From Plasmodium coatneyi (taxonomy: Eukaryota > Apicomplexa > Aconoidasida > Haemosporida > Plasmodiidae), in the NCBI RefSeq assembly GCF_001680005.1, contig NC_033566.1, positions 124,001 through 188,000 of the forward strand: 64,000 nt of DNA, in the 5' to 3' direction. The notes below the pieces were generated by a model. The model made no database searches. It was given only the letters and a program-made list of their open reading frames with translations, and was not told the origin of the DNA. This document shows positions 10,499-22,100 of the stretch, one piece after another; the stretch's first letter is position 1, and each line of letters begins with the position of its first letter. Position numbers and translations under genes: made by a program.

Positions 10499-13108
10499 AT
10501 GAAAACAATTTTATCACTCGCTTCATGCTTCGCACTCAGTTTTGTCTGCACATGCTTCAAAATAGACAAAATATACGAAACGAATAAAACGAATTTATTC
10601 CTTCATCTCCAAAAGAATGTAGCGCGTAAAAAGTATAAACCCAGATCGTCAACTCTGCTCAATAGTAAAAAAACTGGAAGCACCTCCTCTCCCCCCTTAA
10701 CTTATGAACAAAACGTAGAAAATGAAATGCAAATGAGAAAAAAAATAGAAGAAGAAAGAGAAAGAAGGGAACAAATTAAGAAAGAAAATATTTTATTCAT
10801 TAAAAAAAATTTCAAATATGTAAGTAACAGCATCCCCATCAATGTGGAAAAGAAATACACATACGAAACGTTTAAGTATAGTGACGAAATTCTTTCCTAT
10901 ATCTTTTTTGTAATAAATTTATTCAAACATGAACAGTATAAAAATAAAGTATACAAGGAGCACTTACAGAATGAGGCTTCCCACAGTAGATCAAATTGGG
11001 ACACACACACAAATGAACTTTTCCCCCAGGATTCCAATGTGACAAAAAAATTGTCCGAAAGGAACCAAACATTAGTATCCCATTTTATACAAAAATTTGG
11101 AGATAAATTCAAATTTTTTAATAGACCAGAAAGAATTCAAAGGGAAGATTGGGCTAATATGCTTAAAATAGAACAGGAAGACAAAAATAACTTTTTTAAA
11201 AATAGAAAAGTTAAAAATGAAAAAACGAAGGAGTACTACTTTGTCATATATTCCTGCAATTGGCAGTATGAATGTATGGCACTGTACAATGCCCTCCATC
11301 GCATTTTCCACAATTCTTACAACAATGTTAATTTTTACAACATTGCGAATAGTGTAGATGGGAAGGACATACAGGCGGACGGAAACGCAGATAACGTAGA
11401 CGAACTTAGTGAAAAATCAACGGATGGGGGAGAGGTAATAACCAAGGAGGACATCGAAATGATAAAAGAAATGTACATGAAAGATATGCAAAGTGGTGAA
11501 ATAACTGATATAGATGGATTAATTAGCAAGGAGGAAAACGAGAAAAACGATGCAGAAACGGACTCAACGCAGGGAAATTCTGACAGTAGTAAACCACCCA
11601 GTGGGGACAAATCGAGCGGTCAAACGAAGGAAGGGTCCACGGAACCGCAAACACAGCCGGAGGAAAACAAAAAGAAAACCTTCCAAGAGATAATGGAAGA
11701 AGAAAAGAAAAAGCTAGATGAAGAATTCTTCTTATATGGATACTCAAAGTATGAAAACATCGAGCAGATAAAGAAGGAAGAAGAAATGATAAAAGAGACG
11801 AAGCAAATTATCAAGGAAGAGAAGTTAAACCAGGAAAAGCTAAACAACGAGAGAGACTTCAAAAACATTCTAAACGATTTCGCATTTCATATTAAAAATT
11901 ACAATAATATGTACCAGTACGAAGTGGGTGGGGAGGATAACAAGGATCTGTCGAAAAATCCGAGCAAAAATCCGAGTACAAACCTGAACGATGAGGAAGG
12001 AAGTGCACCTCCTCAGATGACGTTCCAAACAAACTCTGCCGACAACCAATCAGCTGAAGAAACGCCCCCCAAGCAAGAAGTAAACATAAACGTCATTTTT
12101 GTTCGTCTAAGCAACAGCACAGTGATAGCCAAGACCAAAAACATAAAGGAAAAAATTAAAAAGAAATGGATCTATTCGCACGAAAAGGAAATTAAATTTT
12201 ACGAATTAATCCTCTCTGTTATGTTGAATGAAAATATTTATTACAAGGACATACCCCATATGGACCTATTCTCCGTAACGTACGACAAGAAAGAATTATA
12301 TGACTTTTTTAATAAAGTGAACTCAAATTTAAAGCACAGTTTCATTCACAAAAATAATGTGTACGATATTTACAATAACGTTATTAATGAGAATATGGAT
12401 GTCTACAATTTTGACATCCACGATGGGGACAAAATTTCGACAAAAGGAACTACATCGGAAGACGGTATTCAGGGGGAAGCGTCTAATGGAAGCGATGACA
12501 TTACCGACTCTGCCCTAAACGATAATATCCTTTTTGAAGAATTAAGTCCAGATGAAGAAGAGGAAATAGAGTCTGGAAATTATGAAGTGATATATGATGG
12601 GAGCATGGAAGACACGAATAACACCGATGAACAATTACAAAGTAATACAACAAATGCAACCGATGGCAAAGAAACAGGTACCATCCCAGATTCCTCTCCT
12701 TTAAAAGAGAAGGACCAAATGCTGTACAAAGTTATTAATAAAAAACATAATAAAAAAGAAAGAAGTAAATACGAAACATTGTTTAAAAAAAAATACAATA
12801 ATATATTTTCCAACACTATTAAAAGTAAACTTTCTATTGAAAAAATTAGCTCCATACCGAGTATCCAAACACACGCCAATTGCACCATTGATACGTTTAA
12901 GAATTACCCCCTGAGTGAAATTTTTCAAAACGTCTCCGCAAATGAAAATTTTAAAATTGACGAAAATTACGTGTACTACTTTAATTATAAAATACCCAAA
13001 GAAATCTTCCCCTTTATTCTCCAAATGTCCCTAGCCTTCAAATATGAACACACCACTCTTTTGATGAATGCCCCCAAGAAGGTGCAGTTCGAGTTCAGAA
13101 ATGTTTAA
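10499..13108 (+). CDS. Unknown protein with N-terminal signal sequence
   Basis: Single-exon frame of 869 residues; I do not recognise a family. Residues 1-20 (MKTILSLASCFALSFVCTCF) form a signal-peptide-like hydrophobic start, followed by a Lys/Arg/Asn-rich stretch with few acids. That layout would suit secretion or an apicoplast bipartite leader. Ordered-looking blocks lie at about 95-145, 245-275 (EYYFVIYSCNWQYECMALY), 535-625 (VNINVIFVRLSNSTVIA, then IKFYELILSVMLNENIYY) and 780-869 (IPKEIFPFILQMSLAF). They are separated by acidic low-complexity insertions (about 290-390 and 640-740) and a charged helix near 400-465. The upstream frame is broken and the ATG sits in an AAACATGAAA context, which supports this start. 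Location is an inference from the leader only. Confidence 0.85.
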   Translation: MKTILSLASCFALSFVCTCFKIDKIYETNKTNLFLHLQKNVARKKYKPRSSTLLNSKKTGSTSSPPLTYEQNVENEMQMRKKIEEERERREQIKKENILFIKKNFKYVSNSIPINVEKKYTYETFKYSDEILSYIFFVINLFKHEQYKNKVYKEHLQNEASHSRSNWDTHTNELFPQDSNVTKKLSERNQTLVSHFIQKFGDKFKFFNRPERIQREDWANMLKIEQEDKNNFFKNRKVKNEKTKEYYFVIYSCNWQYECMALYNALHRIFHNSYNNVNFYNIANSVDGKDIQADGNADNVDELSEKSTDGGEVITKEDIEMIKEMYMKDMQSGEITDIDGLISKEENEKNDAETDSTQGNSDSSKPPSGDKSSGQTKEGSTEPQTQPEENKKKTFQEIMEEEKKKLDEEFFLYGYSKYENIEQIKKEEEMIKETKQIIKEEKLNQEKLNNERDFKNILNDFAFHIKNYNNMYQYEVGGEDNKDLSKNPSKNPSTNLNDEEGSAPPQMTFQTNSADNQSAEETPPKQEVNINVIFVRLSNSTVIAKTKNIKEKIKKKWIYSHEKEIKFYELILSVMLNENIYYKDIPHMDLFSVTYDKKELYDFFNKVNSNLKHSFIHKNNVYDIYNNVINENMDVYNFDIHDGDKISTKGTTSEDGIQGEASNGSDDITDSALNDNILFEELSPDEEEEIESGNYEVIYDGSMEDTNNTDEQLQSNTTNATDGKETGTIPDSSPLKEKDQMLYKVINKKHNKKERSKYETLFKKKYNNIFSNTIKSKLSIEKISSIPSIQTHANCTIDTFKNYPLSEIFQNVSANENFKIDENYVYYFNYKIPKEIFPFILQMSLAFKYEHTTLLMNAPKKVQFEFRNV

Positions 13109-14152
13109 TTGGAGGGTGCTACGTGCCCTTCGCCAAGAATTTAGAGAAAACACACACTGTGTATTATTTACCTTTTTACGCCAAGCGCGAATGCTTAGCG
13201 GAGCAGTGATATGTTTCAAGTGCAACTGGCCACTTAGCACCACCAAAATGTGCCCTATAGGGGCTTCATTTCGGAAAGGCAGAAATTCTTCCATGGGCGT
13301 TTAAAACAGTGTGCTATATCAGCACATTCTATTGCTTCTCTGATGCCCAAACTTGTCACAAACGTTAGGTTTGCACACAGCAGGCGCTTTGAACTATTCC
13401 CGCAGCAGAAAAAACGTAAAAAGTGAACACAACCATTTGAATAACAACTAACTCGCAGATGATCCGAGGATGGTATGGAACCCCCTTCCCTCCTTTTGCT
13501 TAAATCAACACATGGAAAAAAAAAAAAATGCTGCAATGTCTGCGAAGTTGCATATTAAGAATGCACACATTTGTTTAGACTATATAAAGCTGAATTAGTG
13601 TCACTTTTTTACATTTCTTTTTTCCCCATTTTTAGTCCACCATATTGGCGTATGTGTTGCGATAAAATGCATCCCGTAATTTTTTTTTTTTTTTTTTTTT
13701 TTTTTTCCCATTTGGTGAATTTTAATTTGTCTGATGAAATGACAAGATTTTTCGCAGCGTCTGCTTGCTAGTTCCATTTTCGCTGCACACATTCCAGTAG
13801 CCTACCCCCAAGAGGGTAAAACTTTTTAATTGACCATTTAATAGCATTAACAATTATCCATTTTTTTATCAATGTGTTGTATTATATGTACATGAACACA
13901 TATTTCAAAAAAAAAAAAAAAAAAAACAAAGTGAAGTCACCCACATTTTGTAGCATCCCGCAGCTGCCCTCTGTGGAATGGTAAACTTCCATTTGGGAAG
14001 CCCAAGTGTTACTACATTTACATATGGGCCTCTTTCACAAACAAATATAAAAAGAACCCGCACGAAAGAGGAAATAATTTATTCCCTTTATGCGCAAGGA
14101 ATGACAAATTGTTACGAAGTTACGAATTACATAAGCACGTCAAACGGGTATC
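13109..14152. other. Convergent intergenic region
   Basis: 3' flanks of the unknown gene and CBP80. Contains T27 at 13680-13706 and an A-run near 13910-13926. No gene recognised. Confidence 0.6.
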
Positions 14153-17100
14153 CTAATTCCCTTCGATGTTCTTCTTTTTCAAACTAGCGTACTTAAAAAT
14201 AGTTGCTAATTCTGTCAGTTCTGAGGCGAAACTGTTTTCCTGGCACAGCTGCAAGAATTGATCAGCATCGACATAATCTGCATACGTTCGTAAAAACACC
14301 AAGGACTCTTTTAACAGTTCCTTGCTCAGGTATGCGTTATTTTCATTTTTCAATTTTATCATTTTTTCACTTAGCATGAAAATTGTTTTATTGGTCAAAA
14401 GGAAAACCTTCTGAATGAGTTCATTCTTTTTATCCTCCAATTCTTTCATTAACATTTCGTTTTCGTTCTTGGTTTGCTTCCTCTTCAGCTTGCTCTTTTC
14501 CACGTCCATGCATTCCTTCCTAATAATTAGGTTGTCTATGCTTTCGTAAATCAGTCTCAGCACGTAGTACTCGTCTGTAAGAAGAAAGGGATGGAAATTG
14601 GTCAAAGGGGGATAAACATGGAGAAACGAATATAAATGGGCAATTGCTTAATGTGCATATGCCAATACAGGCGTATCCCCCTAATATGCATACTCACCCA
14701 AACTGGAATCCTCCAATTTCGCAAAAATAAAATGCATGACGGACAACTCCTGGACGATTTCATTCTCAAGCAAAATCGCCACAACAGCGTTCAGCAAAAT
14801 GGAGTTATTAAAGTAGGCATACACAATTGACAATAATTCTATTTCGAACTGGAGCCTTTCCTCATCAGATGTAAATACACCCGAATTTTTATAATTAGAA
14901 AAAATGACCGCGTGATTTTTGAAGTTCTTTTTCAAAGAAGAAACATTTGAAGTGTCAAAAAATATGAGCGCCTTAAAAAATAAAATTAAAATGCTGTAAC
15001 TGTTCCAACATACTTCACTATCTGTAAAATCACTTGAAAAAATGTAACTGTCAAAAATGGCGCCATCCAAATTGCTGGTACTTGAAAGGTTATCGAATTG
15101 CTGAATATTTTTTTCCATATTATCAAAATAATGGGGGACTTTATTCAAACACGTTTTTTCATTCATATAATTAAAAAACGTCTGAATAAACGTATTAACT
15201 GAATCTTTAAATTTGTCCAAAGCCTTCTGCTCAACGTCGTTATTATAATCATCCTCCCTACTCATGTCATAAAATTGATCTTCTATATTGTTAATCTCCT
15301 CTATGGAGTATTTCAAAATGGAGTTAAAAATGGCATACTCGTAATATGCTTCATGTTGACGGTCCACATTATACTTAAAACTGTTGCAGTAGGTGATAAC
15401 CGATTTGGGAATCAAATTCTCTAATTCATTTTTATATATTAACGAACATGATTTAAAATAAAAATTTCGTATCCACTTTCGGCAATATTTCTTCTTCACA
15501 CTATACATTAAATTGGTGAACTTTTTTAAATTATCTCCCATGTTGAGATTCTCTAACTCCTCCTTAAAACTCTGGGTGTCAAAAATATGTTTGTTACCAT
15601 CAGTTTGGTCATTTTCTTCATCCTCTTCTTCATCGTCACTTTCTTCTTCGTCATTTTCCTCCCCTTCATCCTTTTGCGCTTTATCTGGATCTTCATTTCC
15701 TTTATCATCCTCCTCCTCATCAGAGCTGTACCTCATGTCAGCTTCAATGCAGAAGGGCATTTTGCAATCCAGGTTTTTCATCGCGTTTAGGGTGCTTTCA
15801 TTTTTTTTCAGGACAACGGGGGTTCTCTTCGTGCCGGTGACGTTGTCCCCATCGTGGGCGTTTTCATTGGGTAGTTCATTGGATAGCTCATTAGCATTTT
15901 CATCTGTTTGCTCATTTGGTTGGTTAGTTGGTTGATCTGTTGGCTCCCCCTCGTCCCGCTTCCTCTTCTTCTTATTCTGGTTGGGCTCCTCCCCATTTTC
16001 CTGGCCCGTCTTCTGCATATTCTCCTCCTGCACTTTTAAAATTTTATTCATGTCGTTATACCTCCTTTTGAAGAAGTTCTCCCTACTCTTCAGCACCTTA
16101 TTCTCGTAGGCAAAGTAAGACAGCATGTAGAGACAAAGCTCCATGAACAGGTAGAAGGACTCGTTGTCCAACTTGCCAATTTGCTTCAAAACAAATTTAA
16201 TGCATCTGATAATTACACTTCCCAAATTTTTATTTATTAACAATAATCTATGAACGAGCGATATATAAAAGTAGTAATTCTTCTTATTAAAACAAGACAA
16301 CAATTTGTTGATAATACATTCGACTAACACATTATTGTATAATTTGCTCTGCAGCTGAACGTACAGGCCTAATATCTTGGCGCTGAATTCAACGCTATTG
16401 TTATACAGTTCGATGATGTGTAAAATATGCTCCTGCATTAACCACACGTCGTGCATGTTTTTACTATCTGCATGCTTTGTCTTGAATTTAATTTGAAGAC
16501 TTAAGATACTCTGCGCGCAATCATAGTTAGAAAAGAATTCCACATTTGTGCACTTCTCTATAACCATTGGAAGGGTTATTTCTTTTTTCTTATAATTCTG
16601 TTGTGATGCCACACCAGAGGTGTCATTACTTAAATTGCTTACACCGTTTTGGTAAGCGTTATCCGCTTCACCATCCACATGGTGATCTCCATTCTCCAGA
16701 AGAACAACCCTGTGAATATCGGACCCCTCTTCCTCACCAGATAAACCATCCTCCAAACTTTCCTTCTTTAAAAATATATTTTGAAATATTTCCTTCTGGT
16801 AGAACCTATGCGTAGCCACGCTTTTTAAATTATTCTCCACATAATTGTACAAAGCACTTTTCAAATAAAATAATCTATCATAAAAATTTTCACTATGTAT
16901 AACACTGTTAATGTAGAAGTATATATACTCGATGGTCGCTGCGTCATTATTGTCTAGGTCTATGTTATCAATGTGTTCTTGTCTTTTTTCGATTAAATCG
17001 AAACAGCTAGTCAGCATGTTATCCAACTCCTCCTTATTCTCATCATATATCTGTTTCGATATATAAAAGAAATTGCTTAAAAACAAATACAGGATGTTGT

Positions 17101-17521
17101 CTCCCTTTATAAACTCCTTCTCCTTGTACAATTCGATACACAATTGGTATAAATTTTTAAATAAATTCAAACACTGACCAAATGGAAACACGTGGCAACA
17201 GCTTAAGGCGATTATGCACCTTATCCATAATAAGCAGTGTAGCGAGTTGTCCTTTATAAAAACTTCTATATTATGATTTAGCTTCAAGAACAATTGCAGC
17301 TTCAGCTTCTCATCATCCTTTGTTATTATTCCCAATATCGTTGCATATATTCCTACTTTCACTGGCATGTAAAATATGCACTCCAAAATAGCTTCAATGC
17401 ATTGTGTTATTCTGCTCCTCTGTATTCTTTTACACAAATGAAATATGTCATCACTATCTATTAGCTTATCTCCTATTTTTATTATCTCATTTTTGATAAT
17501 ATGTAGCTCTATCTCCTCCAT
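14153..17521 (-). CDS. Nuclear cap-binding complex large subunit (CBP80/NCBP1)
   Basis: Two exons, 17521-14698 and 14574-14153, with donor GTGAGT and acceptor TTACAG joining in phase (G|AC), give 1081 residues. CBP80 pairs with CBP20 to bind the m7G cap of nuclear transcripts and steers splicing, 3' processing and export. The fold is three MIF4G-like helical domains. The first ends with DNILYLFLSNFFYISKQIYD followed by KEELDNML and KRQEHI, which lines up with the human YVYAFLSSLPWVGKELYE region. The second includes LHIIELYNNSVEFSAKILGL. The second exon carries the C-terminal helices (YYVLRLIYESIDNL, ESLVFLRTYADYVDAD). Plasmodium-type insertions lie at about 245-310 and a strongly acidic one at about 595-645 (DEEESDDEEEDEENDQ), making it longer than the 790-residue human protein. 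The family call rests on remembered alignment. Confidence 0.85.
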
Positions 17522-19137
17522 GGTTCTTTTCCTAAATGGCTACTAAGCAGAGCGAGCTACCTTCTTAGGTTGCCTTATACTTGTGTATAGAGGTAGACCT
17601 TTCCGTTGATGCGATTTACTATGTGAAGATAAAAAAAGGGGAAAAATATATTGGGAAGGAAGCCCCAAAAAAACAAAAACAAAAATCCCCACCAAGTTGA
17701 AAAAAAAGTGGGAATACGCTCAAAATGATGCGCACAAATATGTACAAAAATAATACCCCATGTAGGAAAAAAAAAAAAATTTATCACAAAAAAAATGTGA
17801 TTATATTGAAAGAACATCCCAAATTAGAGGGGTAAAACGAAGGATGGATTCATAATTTACCAAATTATGCATACGTAATTGTTACCCCAATGTGGCAAAC
17901 CATTTTAGCTTCACACGAAAATTTAAAACAATCAAAAGGTGATTAATGATGGAAGAATTGATGCGGGGGCAAGCGAAAAAAAAGAAAAAAAAAAAAAAAA
18001 GAAAGGCCTATTCTCATCAGCCTATATAAAATACTCATTAAGTAATACCGAGTCGATACAATCCACGGATAAAAAAAAATTCTCTGTTCACTGCAAAAAA
18101 TGATTAATTAAAAAGAAAACCTCGCTTGCAAAATATACAGCATGGTATAGAAAAACGATTGAAACTTAAAAACAGGTTTTCTTTTAAAAAAAAATCAACA
18201 CAACAATGGAGCGTACCTAGGGGGGCCAACACAACAGGGACTGCACCATATAAAAAAAGTTCCTTTTTCTCAACCCTGTCAAAAAAATACCACCAAAATG
18301 TAGAACTGGGGAAGGGAAAAAAAAAAAAAAAAAATATGCCACAAATGATAACCCTGTTTTGGACTGTAAATTTCCCGAGGAGTTTCGTAACAGCTAAAAA
18401 ATTAACATTATGATAAAATAAAAATGTTCACCAAATAGCTGCAAAATGTCCTCTGTCAATTTTCCGCTTCGTCAAGGGCGAATAACTGCAGCTGTGAACC
18501 CTACCTGAAAAGGTACAACCACATTGTAGGCACACAAAAATGTATTACAGTGATATCAACGGTGCATCGTTACAAGCCCACCAAAATAAATCCTCCCAAT
18601 GGAACCATATAAAAGGTGTGAGGTATCTGGCCCAAAGGCCATCACACGTGAGAAAATGATCCTCCACGAAATTTACGTTCCCGTCTGACACAGAACCCCG
18701 TATGTTCTACCATTTCTCATTTCAAACGGATAGCATGAGGCCTCCTCGAATGCCACACAAATAGCTCTTTGCGTAATCTTAACATTTGAAATGATGTGAA
18801 ACGACAACTGCACTTTGTATGCCGAACAGATAGGCTGAACCGGTCAAAAAAAAAAAAAAAAAAAAAAAAAGGGACCGAGCACATGGGTCACAGTTTAAGC
18901 AGTATTCCATCCCAACTAATATTCTTTTTGACTTGCGCAAAAGCGCCATAAGGTTAAAATTAAGAGGAATAAACCTATCCGCAAAATGCACTACGCATAT
19001 GCACACCTACATACATATATATATATAGGGCGAAAAAAATATCTGGCGGTGTCTACCCCGAAGGAAACACCATTTCCACGCGACCATAAGTGGGCCATAC
19101 AAAACAACGGCCGCGCGAATTAACCCACACACAGTGT
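17522..19137. other. Intergenic region between CBP80 and ECM29
   Basis: 5' flank of CBP80 and 3' flank of ECM29. Contains A-runs (18315-18334; A25 at 18846-18870) and a short TA repeat at 19014-19026. No gene recognised. Confidence 0.6.
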
Positions 19138-22100
19138 TTACAAAAAAAAGTGCGGGTAATTGAGCATTATGGAATACCGCAAATTCTGAGTGACGTGCTC
19201 GGGAAACACAAACAACTTCAACTTCTCTCGTATCTTAAAAAAAGAGATAAAAAGGAAGGTGGGCTGGCCAGAGTTCACATTATCACCCTTGTCAGTTTCA
19301 CCAAAAAGGCCGAAACCGAATTCTTTAATTTTGATGTTCAAGCAGATCTCTTTATCGCGCTCATTTTCATAACCGTAAGAGTTGTACATACACAAAAGTA
19401 TGTTCAGTATATCCATCAAATGGTCAAATGCTTTCTTCGCTTTGTTTCTCACAATAGAGAGGTAAATATAATTATATACCTTTTCCCACATGTCTGCCTC
19501 GCCTATTTGGTGCAAAAATATTTTGTTGCAAAAAAGGAATTGGAAAAATGTTTTTAGTATGGATAAAATGCTCACATTATCTTTGCTAACCTCAAATAGG
19601 AGGCATATGAATTTTTCTATGTGATTGGAAAAAGAAGCTTCTTCCCCTATTGGGAGTACGCTGTGTTGGCTGTTTTGTGTGTCATCCGGAACGCTTCTTT
19701 CGATTTGTCTAATTTTCCAATATTTATTTGTATCACCTTGTGCCTCCCCCGACTGTTCAATACGCATACCATTTACGATATCTTCCTGATGATGCTTCTC
19801 ATTTGTTTCGAATCGGAAGCTATGGAGGTGCTCCATTTTAAAGAGCCTGTTTAAATACTGATAGTTGAAAAGGTGCAACCAAGTCCTCATGTCATCTTCC
19901 CTGGAGAGGAAATAACAGAACAGGCACATCCCCAACTTAAAGAAGTGGACACATAAGCTGCTGTCATAATTAGCGACACTCTCACTACAACTGTGGAAGT
20001 ATTTATTTATAAAAAAAAGGACACACTTCCATAATTTTACAAAATTAAAATTCTCCAAATGAGTAGAGGGAATATTAAAAACGAATAGGTACATGTGCTG
20101 AAAAAGCTCAAATTCTCGTACATCCGGAAGGACGTCCAAAATGTCATTAAACAGGCTGTAAATCTCTGCCGCATCAAATGGAACCCCTTTTTCAATCACC
20201 TCACGGTTGACGGATGCATTTTCCAATTTGTCCCCATTCGCCTTACTTCTAACCACAAGGAAGAGCATAAAAGTAAGGCATTTTAGAAGCGCCAAAATGG
20301 AGCAGAAGCAAAGGTCACCTTCCCCATTTCTGGCCCCCGTAAACAAGTCCCTTATCTTGCAGTACAAATTTAAAAACTTTTCCACATTTTCACTTTCCAA
20401 TTCGTCACAATTTTCCCCCTTATACATGTCAATAAAAAAATCGATAAATTTTTCTATTGATGTAAAGCATGCCTTCTTATCCTTCGTGAACGGGGAATCC
20501 AAAAAGGTGTAGAACTGTTCTACGTATTGACTGAAAAATTTGTAAAAGTGAAAAATATTTCTCTTTTGTAAAATTTCGTACACATCTTTATAATAATTAT
20601 TGTCAACGTTTTTCATATTTTTTATTATAAAACTTGTGGCAATTAATTTGGACTCCATTTTTTTTAGCAATCTCTTATTTTCCTCTTCGAATGTTTTTTT
20701 ATTTCCCATTTCCTTTTCGCGCACTGAAACAATTTCTGCTGTAAGAACTTTGGTCATTGCCCCACGCAGATGTGCTGAGATGATCACATTCCGGTTCGAC
20801 ACAAGTAAAGTTAATTCCTTTTCAACATACATTTTTACCCTTTCCTCTGCATCACTCCCTTGGTGTAAAATTAATTCCGGGTTGACTATGGTGAAGCTTC
20901 TTACCAGTTCACCGATTACGGTTAAAAGGGGCAGACACGTCGACGCATCATCACAACCGAACGGTGGACCACCTATTTCTTGTTCCACCTTCGCCTTGAA
21001 GCTGCCTCCTTCGATAAATTCCTTCACCTGGCAGTTCACATTATGCACCACCTTTAAATCTTCGTACTGTTTTACATCCCCTACTCTCTTTTGGTCCCTG
21101 AAAATATTCTCATCATCCAAATCGAGGAGGTATTTCTTCTTCAGCAAGTAAAGAATTACCTCACTGCAGTAATTTCTAGCCTGCTGCGCGTCCTTAACAT
21201 GGCGAATCGATTCGAAATTTTCACCCAGCAACGTACCATGAACAAACTTTACATAATGGTAAAACGGAATTCTGTGCACCAAGTAGTACAACAACTCGTT
21301 CAAATGGGACAAGTAACAATTGGACAAATGCTTTGAGATAAACTCCGAAATGAAGGAAAAAACCGTTATGCAAAATTGCACATTTGAAAATGCATTACCC
21401 TTTAGTAACACTTCGTACCTATCTAGTAACTTCACAATTACAAAAGAAACAGAACTTAACATAAACTTACCCACATTTTTTTCTTCTAATAAAAATGAAA
21501 AAATATATTTTGCGCTCTCTTCGATGTCTGTTAAATGTTCATAGTTGCTGATTATTTTCTCTAAAATTTCTTTTTCCTTTTCTAAATTATTGTACTTAAC
21601 CAATTTTACAAAAAAAATTTCCTTCTTTGTGTAATTATCGTCCTTCCCCTCATTTGGTATTCCAACATCGCTATAATCTGTTTCCATCTTTTCGCTGTTA
21701 TGTATATAAAACTGCAGCAGCGTCTTCACGTCGAAGGTGAGGCCTTCCGATGAGAGAATGCAACTGTTCAAGCAGTCTCTAAAATATAGCTCTACCTTTT
21801 TGTTACTTTCAAATTTTTGATAATACTGTAGTAATTTTTGTAAAATTTCGTTCGTATGGTTACCTCCTTTGGGGACATTTTCCTCAAGGGTCCCCTCTTC
21901 TTCCTTACTATGCACCTTCATTCTGCATGATTCTCCACCTGGGGTACTCCCCACACTGTTCAGAGTGAATAATCCACTACCCCCAACAGGGATGTTATTA
22001 CCCCCTTGCGGGTTACCCATCTCGGAGAAAAACCTAACACACGCACTTTTAAATGTATTCAAAAAGGTGATGCATATTTCCTTGTTCATCAGGGATGACT

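Noticed and set aside
14636..14830. Short frames spanning the CBP80 intron
   Set aside because: They arise from reading through the intron and the antisense of exon 1; splice phases define the real gene.
19014..19026. Short TA repeat as a possible functional element
   Set aside because: A few TA units are trivial in AT-rich intergenic DNA.
20600..21151. 183-codon plus-strand frame opposite ECM29
   Set aside because: Antisense shadow of a long secure coding region; its composition is the complement of Lys/Asn/Glu-rich codons.
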